Shown here in pieces: positions 34,187 to 42,712 of a stretch of 64,000 bases of DNA. Both the position numbers and the translations under genes were made by a program. The notes under the pieces were generated by a model. The model was not told where the DNA came from and made no database searches. It worked only from the letters and a program-made list of their open reading frames with translations. Origin of the DNA: JAWKOK01 sp963848115 (GTDB lineage Bacteria; Chloroflexota; Anaerolineae; Caldilineales; Caldilineaceae); contig CAWKCP010000025.1 in the NCBI GenBank assembly GCA_963848115.1, positions 248,001-312,000 of the forward strand. The letters are read 5' to 3'. Position 1 is the stretch's first letter. Each line of letters starts with the position of its first letter.

Positions 34187-34360
34187 AAAAGATATGATCT
34201 CGTCATGCTTTTGGTTTAGTTCAGTTCGGCGTGCATACCACGCCAGAAATCCAGCGACATTTCCTCTCGTAGAGCCTGTATGAGGATCTCCGCCGGAATT
34301 CACCAGGCCTTCAACGCTCGGCGACCTCAGCTTGGGGTGGACAGTCCGCCCATTAGCCGT

Positions 34361-34391
34361 TACGATATTCCCATGAATACGATATTCCCAT
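34361..34391. repeat. Tandem 14-bp direct repeat upstream of deoD
   Basis: tacgatattcccat occurs at 34361-34374 and 34378-34391, period 17 bases, ending 29 bases before the deoD start. The spacing and position suit a repressor or activator site, or two -10-like boxes (TACGAT). Confidence 0.6.
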
Positions 34392-34420
34392 AAAGCTGCA
34401 ACCCATCACATGGAGCAGAT

Positions 34421-35122
34421 ATGACTGTTCATTTGAATGCCCAAGTGGGCGCGATCGCAGAAACAGTTCTTTTGCCCGGCGATCCGTTGCGGGCAAAATT
34501 CATTGCCGAAACTTTCTTGGACAACGCCCGGCAGCACAATGACGTGCGGGGCATGTATGGTTTTACCGGCGACTACAGAGGTCGGCGGGTCTCCGTGCAG
34601 GGTACGGGCATGGGTGTTCCCTCCATCTCCATCTACGTGCACGAACTGATCAATGAGTACGGCGCAAAGAACCTGATCCGTATCGGCTCTTGCGGGGCCT
34701 TTCAGCCGGAATTGAAACTGATGGATATTATTCTGGCCCAGGCCGCGTCTACCGACTCACATGTGAATCGACTTCGCTTCGGCGGCATGGACTTTGCACC
34801 TGTGGCCGATTTCGGCCTGCTCATGAAAGCATATGAAGCCGCGGTCGCCAAAGGCGTCGACGTCAAAGTGGGCAACATCCTCACCAGCGACATCTTCTAC
34901 GGCGACGATCCGGACGGCTGGCGGCTCTGGGCCGACTACGGTATACTGGCTGTCGAGATGGAATCAGCAGCCCTCTATACGCTGGCGGCCAAATTTAACG
35001 TTCAAGCGCTTTCGATCCTCACCGTCAGCGACAGTCTGGTGCGGGATGAGGCCCTCTCGTCCGATGACCGTGAGACGGCACTACGCAACATGATCGAAAT
35101 CGCGCTGGAAGTGGCGGGGTGA
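34421..35122 (+). CDS. deoD: Purine-nucleoside phosphorylase
   Basis: A 233-residue enzyme splitting purine (deoxy)nucleosides with phosphate into base and (deoxy)ribose-1-phosphate. The hexameric PNP/udp family signature is clear: LLPGDPLRAKFIAET (phosphate-binding), GTGMGVPSISIYVHELI, IRIGSCGAF and VEMESAALYTLA, with the catalytic Asp in VSDSLV. GGAG six bases upstream supports the ATG. It is followed by deoB, whose substrate it makes. The two form a salvage operon; the tandem repeat just upstream may control both. Confidence 0.95.
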   Translation: MTVHLNAQVGAIAETVLLPGDPLRAKFIAETFLDNARQHNDVRGMYGFTGDYRGRRVSVQGTGMGVPSISIYVHELINEYGAKNLIRIGSCGAFQPELKLMDIILAQAASTDSHVNRLRFGGMDFAPVADFGLLMKAYEAAVAKGVDVKVGNILTSDIFYGDDPDGWRLWADYGILAVEMESAALYTLAAKFNVQALSILTVSDSLVRDEALSSDDRETALRNMIEIALEVAG

Positions 35123-35143
35123 GGGGATGGAGTCTTGAAAGCC

Positions 35144-36322
35144 ATGCATATCCAACGAGTCATCCTAATTGTCCTAGACAGCGTGGGCATCGGCGAAGCG
35201 CCCGATGCAGCGACGTACGGCGATGTGGGCAGCCACACGCTGGGCAATATCGCGCAGGCAGTCGGCGGCCTGCATTTGCCCAACATGGAATCCATGGGGC
35301 TGGCCAACATCGCCATCTTAGATGGGGTAAAGCCACAACTATCGCCCATGGCAGCCTACTGCAAGATGGCCGAGGTCTCTTCCGGAAAGGACACCACCAC
35401 CGGCCATTGGGAACTCGCCGGCATCCATTTGCACCGCAGTTTCCCGGTCTATCCCGATGGGTTTCCCGATGATGTGATGGCCCGCTATGAGGCCGAAACC
35501 GGGCGTGGCTGGTTGGGCAACTATCCGGCATCAGGGACCGCAATCATTGAGGAATTGGGGCCGGAACATCTGGCGACCGGCAAGACAATCGTCTACACAT
35601 CGGCCGACAGCGTCTTCCAGATCGCAGCCCACGAAGATGTGATCCCGCTGGATGAACTCTATGAAATCTGCGAAACCGCCCGTGCAATCCTGCGTGGCAA
35701 GCATGAGGTGGGTCGGGTCATTGCTCGCCCGTTCGTGGGCGAGCCGGGGGCATTTGAGCGAACGGCCAACCGTCGTGACTTCTCTGTGCTTCCGCCGGAA
35801 CCTACGTTGCTGGACGCGCTCAAAGATGCGGGACAGATGGTCTATGCCGTCGGCAAAATTGAGGATATCTTCGCGGGACAGGGAATCACCGATGCCGTCC
35901 ACACAACGCATAATATGGACGGTGTAGACCAGACGCTGGCGGCCATGCGTGAACGAAGTGAGCAGGGCTTGATCTTCACCGATCTGGTCGACTTCGACGC
36001 CAAGTTTGGGCATCGAAACAATCCCCAGGGCTATGCCAATGCCCTGGTCGAGTTCGATCAACGCGTCCCGGAACTGCTGGCCGCCCTACAGCCTGATGAT
36101 ATTCTGGTTCTGACGGCAGATCACGGGAATGACCCCACGTTCCCCGGCACGGATCACACCCGTGAATATGTGCCGCTGCTTGTCATTGGGCAGGCCATCA
36201 ACTCCGGCATCAATATCGGTACACGTTCGACATTCGCCGATCTGGCGGCGACCATCGCCGAAATGCTCGCAGTCAAAGCGCCCCGTCATGGCGAGAGCTT
36301 CATGGCACTGCTGGTTGATTAA
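35144..36322 (+). CDS. deoB: Phosphopentomutase
   Basis: A 392-residue alkaline-phosphatase-superfamily mutase converting (deoxy)ribose-1-phosphate to the 5-phosphate. LIVLDSVGIGEAPDA carries the first metal Asp, KDTTTGHWELAG the phosphothreonine region, DGVDQTL and LTADHGNDPTFPGTDHTREY the remaining metal ligands. The ATG at 35144 is preferred over the TTG at 35135, because GGAG (35129-35132) is 11 bases from the former and only two from the latter. It is 21 bases downstream of deoD and works on its product. Confidence 0.94.
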   Translation: MHIQRVILIVLDSVGIGEAPDAATYGDVGSHTLGNIAQAVGGLHLPNMESMGLANIAILDGVKPQLSPMAAYCKMAEVSSGKDTTTGHWELAGIHLHRSFPVYPDGFPDDVMARYEAETGRGWLGNYPASGTAIIEELGPEHLATGKTIVYTSADSVFQIAAHEDVIPLDELYEICETARAILRGKHEVGRVIARPFVGEPGAFERTANRRDFSVLPPEPTLLDALKDAGQMVYAVGKIEDIFAGQGITDAVHTTHNMDGVDQTLAAMRERSEQGLIFTDLVDFDAKFGHRNNPQGYANALVEFDQRVPELLAALQPDDILVLTADHGNDPTFPGTDHTREYVPLLVIGQAINSGINIGTRSTFADLAATIAEMLAVKAPRHGESFMALLVD

Positions 36323-36416
36323 GAAGTCCCCAGCACTGATCTGGTGCCCTCTGATCAAAGCCAATATCGGTGGCCAGTGCCGGGCACTTGGCGGGATTCA
36401 ATTTCTTGGCGCGGCC

Positions 36417-37874
36417 TCAACCACCGATCGGCAGCGTAACCGTGAAGCGGCTGCCCATGCCCCGGCTGCTCTCTAAATTGATGTCGCCGCCGTGGGCGAC
36501 GACGATATCCCTGGCGATGGCCAGCCCCAGCCCCATCCCTTGTGGAAACCTGCGGTCAGCCTGGCCACGCTGAAACGGCTCAAAAATCAGCGCCTGTTCA
36601 TCGACGGGTATGCCCGGCCCGTTGTCGCCAATGCGAATCCAACATGCGCCGGACAGCATCTCCGCGTCCGTCGACCTCGAAACACCGGCTTCCACCAAGA
36701 TCGTACCGCCCTCAGGCGTGTACTTAATGGCGTTGCTGAACAAGTTGCCCAACGCTCGCCCCATCTGATCACTGTCTATCGACATCGATGGAAGGTCGAG
36801 CGGAATATCGGCACGCCAGGTAATCCCCTTTTCACCTGCGGCATGACGCCACAGTGTCATGACCTGGGGCAACCATTGGCTGATCGGCGTCGGCTGCAGG
36901 TTGAGATCCAGCGGCCCGAGCACTTGACTGTGAAGCCGGGTCAGATCTTCCAACAACGGCTGCATACGCGCGATCTGGTCATTCATGCCCACAAGCAATT
37001 CGTCTCGCAGTTCCGGATCGGCATGTGCGCCATGCCTGAGTGCATCCACGGCGGCGCGCAGCGAGCCCAATGGACGACCCAATTCGTGGACAAGATTGGC
37101 CAACAGGCGGCGACGCGCATTCTCCAATGTCTCCAACCGATCCACCAGCGCGTTGACGGCCTGGTAGACTGCATCGATCTCCACAATGTCCTGTTGAGGT
37201 AAAACGTCGGGCCGATCCCCGCCGGCGATGGCATAGACGGTTCTTGTCACCCGCTTGAGTGAGCGTTCAATCCGCAACGCCAGCCAGAGACCGAGCAGCA
37301 CAGCCAACGCAAGAAGCGTAATCACGACGGTCAAGAGCAACCAGGCAAGATTGTCCAGCCGCTGTTGCGTCATATCAACCTCTTCTGTCAGCAGTATGAC
37401 CCCGCTCAACCGGTTTTCGACATCAAAGACGGGGACGAGAAAATCCGTCAGGTTGGCGGCCTGCTCTGCGTTTCGCACCTGAATCTCCAGCGTGCTCTGG
37501 CCGGAAAGAATGGCGGCCACGCCTTCCTCGGTCAGTTGCTCACCGATGCGGTCGGCATTCACTTCCTCGCTGGAGGCCAGAATCCGCCCTTCCGAATCCA
37601 GCATCGTGAGCATGGTCAGGCGCAGATTGGCATTGGCCAGAAACTCCTGGGCCGCCGCCGGATCGTCCCAGATCGATTCAACCTGGCCTGTGATCGATGC
37701 CAGGGTTTGGGCCTGATAGGTCAACCAGTCCGCCTCACGGTCGAGCGTGTCTTGAACTGCGGAGAGTGTGCCCTGAGTGAGCAGCACGACGTAGATCGCC
37801 AGACCAATCAGCGGCGTAACGACCAAAATCGGAAGTATGTGACTGATGACGAGGCGGCCACGCAGCGTTCGCAT
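36417..37874 (-). CDS. Sensor histidine kinase
   Basis: A 485-residue transmembrane kinase. Helices near 9-33 and 177-200 bracket a sensor region of about 140 residues outside the membrane; a HAMP-like segment follows. The phospho-acceptor His263 lies in LLANLVHELGRPLGSLRAAV. The ATPase domain has FSNAIKYTPEGG (N box), IGDNGPGIP (G1), and GMGLGLAIARDIV (G2). The ATG at 37874 starts the first helix; the longer frame upstream is repeat sequence. It is downstream of an OmpR-type regulator on the same strand, its likely partner. The stimulus is unknown. Confidence 0.9.
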   Translation of the reverse strand: MRTLRGRLVISHILPILVVTPLIGLAIYVVLLTQGTLSAVQDTLDREADWLTYQAQTLASITGQVESIWDDPAAAQEFLANANLRLTMLTMLDSEGRILASSEEVNADRIGEQLTEEGVAAILSGQSTLEIQVRNAEQAANLTDFLVPVFDVENRLSGVILLTEEVDMTQQRLDNLAWLLLTVVITLLALAVLLGLWLALRIERSLKRVTRTVYAIAGGDRPDVLPQQDIVEIDAVYQAVNALVDRLETLENARRRLLANLVHELGRPLGSLRAAVDALRHGAHADPELRDELLVGMNDQIARMQPLLEDLTRLHSQVLGPLDLNLQPTPISQWLPQVMTLWRHAAGEKGITWRADIPLDLPSMSIDSDQMGRALGNLFSNAIKYTPEGGTILVEAGVSRSTDAEMLSGACWIRIGDNGPGIPVDEQALIFEPFQRGQADRRFPQGMGLGLAIARDIVVAHGGDINLESSRGMGSRFTVTLPIGG

Positions 37875-37904
37875 TAAGCAGCTCCGGTGCAGGGATGAGT
37901 CCAC

Positions 37905-37990
37905 TGCGAAAAGCCGCAGATGAACACAAATGGATGCAGGTGTAAACCGGGTTTCTCTGGTTTTCCGCCGTGACCATCTGTGCCGGCTCT
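37905..37990. repeat. CACAGAT-type repeat, copy 2
   Basis: gccgcagatgaacacaaatg and, further on, gaccatctgtgccggctctg are partly complementary. The element fills the 165-base gap between the response regulator and its kinase gene, which otherwise would be adjacent. Confidence 0.4.
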
Positions 37991-38039
37991 GCGTCTCCGT
38001 GGAAAGAGACACCGGTTTGCAACAGAGCCAAGGAAAAAA

Positions 38040-38744
38040 TCAGAGTTCATGGACAACGAGCTTATAGCCGACACTGCGGACAGTAACCAGACGAGTGGGT
38101 TTGTTGGGAGACTCCTCCAGCTTCTCACGCAGCCGCCGCATGTGAACATAGAGCACCTGCGGTTCACCGACAAACTCCGCTCCCCAGACCTGTTCCAGCA
38201 ACTCGTCAGAGGGCAGCACGTTGCCCGCCTCCTGCGCCAAGGCGTGGAGCAGATCAAATTCACGCCGCGAGAGTTCGATGGACGTCCCGGCAACAGCGAC
38301 GCTATGGGCCGCCGTGTCGATGACCAGGTCGCCGATGACCAGTCGGCTGGCGCTCGGGGCGGCAGGGACAGGGGCGCTATGTTGAGATCGACGCAACACA
38401 GCCCGAATGCGAGCCAGCAGCACATCCATGTCAAAGGGCTTGGTCACATAGTCATCTGCGCCTAGCTCCAGGCCCAGTATCTGCTCCAGTTCCCGACGTC
38501 TGGCCGTCAGAAAGATGATAGGGATGTCATGCTCCAAGCGTAATTGCCTCAAGACCTCCAGACCATCCATGCCCGGCAGACCGATATCAAGCAGCATCAG
38601 ATCAGGCGGGTCCTGCCCTACGGCAAGAAGCGCCTCCTCACCGGAAGCGGCAGAGCTCACACGATACCCAGCCTGCTCCAGTCGGAAAGCCAGGCTACGG
38701 CGCATCAGTGAATCGTCATCTACAGAGAGAATATGCATCTTCAT
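38040..38744 (-). CDS. OmpR-family response regulator
   Basis: A 234-residue transcription regulator. The receiver domain has SVDDDSLMRRS (acidic pair), the phosphorylated Asp53 in LMLLDIGLPGMDG and Lys102 in DDYVTKPFD. A winged-helix domain follows (SRREFDLLHALAQEAGNVLP, VLYVHMRRLREKLEE, VRSVGYKLVV). A TACAAT box on the minus strand lies just before an ATG pair; the ATG at 38744 would suit a near-leaderless mRNA. An ATG at 38753 is an alternative. It should be phosphorylated by the kinase encoded directly downstream. Confidence 0.93.
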   Translation of the reverse strand: MKMHILSVDDDSLMRRSLAFRLEQAGYRVSSAASGEEALLAVGQDPPDLMLLDIGLPGMDGLEVLRQLRLEHDIPIIFLTARRRELEQILGLELGADDYVTKPFDMDVLLARIRAVLRRSQHSAPVPAAPSASRLVIGDLVIDTAAHSVAVAGTSIELSRREFDLLHALAQEAGNVLPSDELLEQVWGAEFVGEPQVLYVHMRRLREKLEESPNKPTRLVTVRSVGYKLVVHEL

Positions 38745-38934
38745 GTCACCCATTGTACCAAAAGCATTGGGTTCGATACAGATGCCCAAGTTTCGAATGC
38801 ATGTTTGGGCCGTGGGCCTGCTACGCAAACAAAACGAGATGAGGAAATAGGGGCATGCCCTTGTGGCCGCCCACCGTCAACAGTCCGCTAACCGCATCCA
38901 TCGGCCCGATTCCACATATGTTTCACACCCATGA

Positions 38935-38963
38935 TTGACAGCGTTCTGGTCCTCACATACAAT
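38935..38963 (+). promoter_or_regulatory. Strong promoter for the EEP-family gene
   Basis: TTGACA (38935-38940), 17 bases, then TACAAT (38958-38963), only six bases before the ATG at 38970. The mRNA would start at or next to the start codon, so translation is probably leaderless. Confidence 0.8.
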
Positions 38964-38969
38964 CCACCC

Positions 38970-39848
38970 ATGAAGATCATGACATACAACATTCGCGGGT
39001 GGCGGACGATGGACGACCAGCCCAATTTGGATGCGGTAGGGGATGTCATTGCTGCATTGCAGCCCGACATCGTTGGCCTGAACGAGGTATTTCATCCACA
39101 CAGTATCGTTCGCTCCCAAACGAACGGCGAAGACATTACCCGCGAAGAAAATGCCCAATACGTGCCTGCGTTGGAGCGTTTGGCCCAGCGGCTAGGCATG
39201 ACCTATGTGTTTGGGCCTTGCTTGCGCTGGCCTGCCCAGAACGACATGCCTGCCGGCGCCTATGGAAACGCCATATTGAGTCGATGGCCGATACTTGCCG
39301 GCGCGGGCCATCACTTGACGGCGGTAGAAGGCAAGGAACAGCGTGGCCTGCTGGAAGCGCGCATCAACTTGCCCGATGGTCGGGCATTCACGGTCTATCA
39401 AACGCATCTAGGCTACAGCGACGAAGAAGTACGCTTGATCCAACTGCGTGCCGTGCGTGCCTGGACAGTCAGAGATCGCAACCGTCCACACATCGTGATG
39501 GGCGACTTCAACGCCATCAGCCTGTGGGACTTTGAAGGACGGGAACAGAAGTTGATCGATCTTTCACACCATCCGAAAGGCAGTAATTTGGGCGGTGGTG
39601 AGAAGGGTCCTCGCGTCGTAGCCCAGATGCTCAAGTCAGGCTACACGGATTGTTACAGTCTTTTCGGTCCGCCTGCCCAAGGCAGCTACATCCCGGCCAC
39701 CGATCAGCCTATCCGTATCGACTACATCTTTGCTAGCCGACCCCTTGCGCCCCACGTCACCGACTGCCGGATCTGGCGCGAACCATCTGGGGACGAAGCA
39801 TCGGACCATCGGCCCGTCATCGCCGAAATCGAGGATACGGGTTGGTGA
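38970..39848 (+). CDS. Endonuclease/exonuclease/phosphatase family protein
   Basis: A 292-residue EEP-fold hydrolase. Conserved ligands appear as MTYNIRGW (Asn), GLNEVF (metal Glu), the central QTHLGYSD (His), MGDFNAI (Asp/Asn) and ASDHRPVIAEI (Asp-His pair) at the end. Members cut DNA, RNA, phosphoinositides or sphingomyelin; there is no clue to which. No signal peptide is present, which argues for an intracellular role. The start follows a perfect promoter by six bases. A repeat element begins at the stop codon. Confidence 0.87.
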   Translation: MKIMTYNIRGWRTMDDQPNLDAVGDVIAALQPDIVGLNEVFHPHSIVRSQTNGEDITREENAQYVPALERLAQRLGMTYVFGPCLRWPAQNDMPAGAYGNAILSRWPILAGAGHHLTAVEGKEQRGLLEARINLPDGRAFTVYQTHLGYSDEEVRLIQLRAVRAWTVRDRNRPHIVMGDFNAISLWDFEGREQKLIDLSHHPKGSNLGGGEKGPRVVAQMLKSGYTDCYSLFGPPAQGSYIPATDQPIRIDYIFASRPLAPHVTDCRIWREPSGDEASDHRPVIAEIEDTGW

Positions 39849-39939
39849 TAGGGGCATTGGAACTGGGGACTAGGGGATCGGTGGCCACGCCCACAAACCC
39901 CAATCCCCAGTTCCCAATCCCCAATCCAAAATCCCCATC
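39846..39939. repeat. G-rich/C-rich inverted repeat element upstream of rarA
   Basis: tgataggggcattggaactg then ggggactaggggatcgg make the G-rich arm; aaccccaatccccagttccc and caatccccaatcc the C-rich arm. The element ends four bases before the rarA ATG, leaving no Shine-Dalgarno sequence. Confidence 0.7.
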
Positions 39940-39942
39940 ACC

Positions 39943-42261
39943 ATGGATCTATTTGACCACGCCCACCAAGAAAGACTGAAGAACGAAGCGCCATTGGCTG
40001 CACGCATGCGGCCGCGCACGTTGGACGAATTTGTCGGCCAAGACCACATCGTTGGGCCGGGCCGGCTGCTGCGGCGCTCCATTCAAGCCGATCAACTGGG
40101 CAGCCTGATCTTCTACGGACCGCCCGGCACCGGCAAGACCACACTTGCACGCGTCATCGCCAACACCACTCGTGCCCATTTCATCGCACTGAATGCCGTT
40201 CTGTCCGGCGTCAAAGAGATTCGCGAGGCCGTGGCCGAGGCACAGGAACGGTCCAAGCACTACAGCCAACGCACCACGCTCTTCGTCGACGAGGTCCACC
40301 GCTTCAACAAAGCCCAGCAGGACGCATTGTTGCCCTGGGTTGAAAATGGAACGGTTATCTTTATCGGGGCCACCACCGAAAACCCCTACTTCGAGGTCAA
40401 CAAGGCATTGGTCAGCCGCAGCCGCATCTTTCAGTTGCAGCCGCTGACGCGCGATCACCTAAAAACCATCGTCCTACAGGCGCTCTCCGATCCGGACCGC
40501 GGTTACGGCAAACTCAACGTGCGCGTAGACGACGATGCCCTGGACCATTTGATCGACGTGGCCGGCGGCGACGCGCGCGGCGTGCTGAATGCGTTGGAAC
40601 TGGCGGTTGAGACAACGGAGGAAAAAGAGACCGGTGATTCGGAAATTGAGGGGTTGGATTCCGGTGATGACGTCAGCCTCCCCGCTTCACAATCTCCTAA
40701 TCTCCCAATCCCTGATCCCCAATCCCCAATCATCCACATCAGCCTCCCCATCGCCGAAGAGTCCATCCAACGCCGCGCCGTTCTCTACGACAAAGAGGGC
40801 GACTATCACTTCGACACGATCAGCGCCTTCATCAAGAGTCTGCGCGGCAGCGATCCGGATGCAGCCATGTATTGGATGGCCAAGATGATCTATGCCGGAG
40901 AGAGTCCCCGGTTTCTCTTCCGGCGCATGTTCATCTTCGCGGGCGAGGATATCGGCATGGCCGATCCCAATGCCATGCAGGTGGTCTCTGCCTGCGCCCA
41001 GGCCTTCGAATGGGTGGGCATGCCGGAAGGGCGTTTTCCGCTCTCCCAGGCGGCCCTCTATCTGGCGACAGCGCCCAAGTCCAACTCAGCCTTTGCCCTC
41101 TTTGACGCGTTGAGCATGGTCGAACAGGAGACCGACAGCGGCGTGCCCAACCATTTGCGCGACGCCAATCGCGACAAGGAGGGCTTCGGCCACGGCGAGG
41201 GATATCTCTATCCTCACGCCTATCGCGATCATTGGGTCGCCCAACAATATCTGCCGACATCGCTGCAAGGCAAAGTCTTCTACCAACCGTCTGACCAGGG
41301 CCACGAAGCCTCTATTCGTGAACAGGTGGCACGCCGGCGCGAGGCACAGCTGGCGGCCATGGTCGAGGCGGAGGACGATTTCATCGAGATGTACACCTTC
41401 TCGCCCGATGATCCGGCTCGCGACCGCTGGCTGCAGCGGACCGTCTCCAGCGTGGGCGAACGACTCGGCGATCTGCGCGATCGCGTGCTGGATTCCGCCC
41501 AACTTGCGCGCCACAGTCTCGTGCTTGATCTCAAGGCCGGCAGTGGATTGCTGACCTGGGATGCCCTGCGTCGCGTGCCCGAAGGCGGCGTCTACGCATT
41601 GGCTCGCAACGACCGCGATGCCGAAGCCCTCCACCAGCAGGCGAAACGCCTGGATGAGATCGAGCGCCCGCTCATCCTCACTGGTACGCCGGCACAATTG
41701 CCGGACCTGTTGCAGGATGAACCATCGCTGCGCTTTGACGCCATCGTTGGCTACAACGCATTGCTCGATCTGGACGACAAGGCAGGCGCCATCGCCGCGC
41801 TGGCCGATCGACTGAGCCCGCACGGCGTCATCAGTCTGGGCGAACGCATCCCGCGTCAGACTCAGCGCCTCTATGCGCTGATCGACTGGAGCGGTATGGA
41901 TCTACAGCTGGTAGAGAAGGTTCGCGAGGCTGAGGAAGCGATCTACAAAGCGGACGACGATCCCCTGATCAACTGGGATGCGGAAACACTGATTGCCGCG
42001 TGTTCGGCTACGGGTCTGAATGTGGAGACTCAGCTTGCCGATGAAACCAGCAAGGTGCAGGTGACCAAGGCCGTGCTGGCGCGCTGGTTCTCGCCCTCTG
42101 AGAACCAGCGACCGAGCTATGCGCAGCGCCTGGAGACACTGCTCTCGGCCGCGGAAACAGCTCAGGTCCAAGTCCTCTTCGAGCGCCAGCTAAGCGGCCA
42201 AGCCGTCGACTGGCATGGACGCGTCGTCTATCTGCAGGCCCATCCGAAGAGTGTTGATTGA
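39943..42261 (+). CDS. rarA: RarA/MgsA-type AAA ATPase fused to a methyltransferase-like domain
   Basis: A 772-residue protein, far longer than standard RarA (about 440). Residues 1-475 are RarA: Walker A GPPGTGKT (59-66), Walker B VDEVHRF (115-121), sensor 1 GATTENPYFEV, and the MgsA C-terminal domain with GEDIGMADPNAMQV and YLYPHAYRDHW. RarA acts at stalled replication forks. Residues about 500-690 resemble a class I methyltransferase (LVLDLKAGSGLLTWDAL as a degraded SAM motif, GGVYALARNDRDAEALHQQA). An in-frame repeat element inserts residues about 226-267. The start abuts another repeat. The tail has lost the classic GxGxG glycines, so methylation is doubtful. Confidence 0.88.
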   Translation: MDLFDHAHQERLKNEAPLAARMRPRTLDEFVGQDHIVGPGRLLRRSIQADQLGSLIFYGPPGTGKTTLARVIANTTRAHFIALNAVLSGVKEIREAVAEAQERSKHYSQRTTLFVDEVHRFNKAQQDALLPWVENGTVIFIGATTENPYFEVNKALVSRSRIFQLQPLTRDHLKTIVLQALSDPDRGYGKLNVRVDDDALDHLIDVAGGDARGVLNALELAVETTEEKETGDSEIEGLDSGDDVSLPASQSPNLPIPDPQSPIIHISLPIAEESIQRRAVLYDKEGDYHFDTISAFIKSLRGSDPDAAMYWMAKMIYAGESPRFLFRRMFIFAGEDIGMADPNAMQVVSACAQAFEWVGMPEGRFPLSQAALYLATAPKSNSAFALFDALSMVEQETDSGVPNHLRDANRDKEGFGHGEGYLYPHAYRDHWVAQQYLPTSLQGKVFYQPSDQGHEASIREQVARRREAQLAAMVEAEDDFIEMYTFSPDDPARDRWLQRTVSSVGERLGDLRDRVLDSAQLARHSLVLDLKAGSGLLTWDALRRVPEGGVYALARNDRDAEALHQQAKRLDEIERPLILTGTPAQLPDLLQDEPSLRFDAIVGYNALLDLDDKAGAIAALADRLSPHGVISLGERIPRQTQRLYALIDWSGMDLQLVEKVREAEEAIYKADDDPLINWDAETLIAACSATGLNVETQLADETSKVQVTKAVLARWFSPSENQRPSYAQRLETLLSAAETAQVQVLFERQLSGQAVDWHGRVVYLQAHPKSVD
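40618..40744. repeat. G-rich/C-rich repeat element in frame inside rarA
   Basis: The arm ggtgattcggaaattgaggg with GTTGGATTCCGG and the C-rich arm ctcctaatctcccaatccct followed by GATCCCCAATCCCCAATC encode about 42 acidic and Pro/Ser-rich residues. They lie between the lid region (NALELAVETT) and the next helix (SLPIAEESIQRRA). The frame stays open, giving peptides such as SPNLPIPDPQSPI. Confidence 0.65.
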
Positions 42262-42283
42262 TTCTATCCGAAAGCAGGTGGGA

Positions 42284-42493
42284 CTATCCAGGCGGGCCAC
42301 TGCGATCAATGGCCAGCCGCAGGTTGTACTCCTGCGCCATGAGTCGCTCCAGTTTTGTTTCAAGTTTTTCGATCCGCTTTCGGTCCGGCTTTTCGACATC
42401 GGGACGTCGCTCTCTCTCCAACTCACGCCGAGTCCGTCCGATCTCGCGTTGCACTTCCTGCTTGCGTGCAATGAGTGCATATCGATCCGCCAT
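42284..42493 (-). CDS. Small coiled-coil protein, function unknown
   Basis: A 69-residue, highly charged protein (MADRYALIARKQEVQREIGR, RIEKLETKLERLMAQEYNLR) predicted to be one long helix, probably a dimeric coiled coil. It matches no family I recognise. AGGTG lies six bases before the ATG at 42493; an ATG one codon earlier is also possible. It is 23 bases from the convergent rarA stop and follows the tatC terminator, so it would need its own promoter. The clean charge pattern is what argues for a real gene rather than a chance frame. Confidence 0.55.
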   Translation of the reverse strand: MADRYALIARKQEVQREIGRTRRELERERRPDVEKPDRKRIEKLETKLERLMAQEYNLRLAIDRSGPPG

Positions 42494-42535
42494 CATTCAC
42501 CTACGCTTTCGCGCACAAGGCAGCATATCCGGTTG

Positions 42536-42574
42536 AAAAATAGGTCTGGATTCTGATTAAAGCCAGACCTATTT
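42536..42574 (-). terminator. Terminator downstream of tatC
   Basis: On the minus strand aaataggtctgg and ccagacctattt form a perfect 12-bp stem with a 13-base loop, and the second arm runs straight into a T-run (TTTTTC). It lies about 140 bases after the tatC stop and ends the long operon. Confidence 0.75.
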
Positions 42575-42712
42575 GCAGCCTTCCCCAACCGCTATCTTCC
42601 TGCATCGATCTTAGGCTTTCCCAAAATAGGTACTATACGGGAGTTGGCAAAGCCTCAAGCCATTCCAGGCAAAGATTTCCTTGCAACGGTAATTTATCCC
42701 TCTGGAATGGCC

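Larger units (their letters stand above)
33933..34420. other. Gene-free region between aminotransferase and deoD
   Basis: 488 bases without a supportable gene. It holds a short palindrome near 33952, a TATACT box on the minus strand at 33969-33964, a 25-mer (34060-34084) that recurs at 52793-52817 with two mismatches, a G-rich/C-rich repeat (34100-34186), and a tandem 14-bp repeat (34361-34391) before deoD. Confidence 0.6.
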
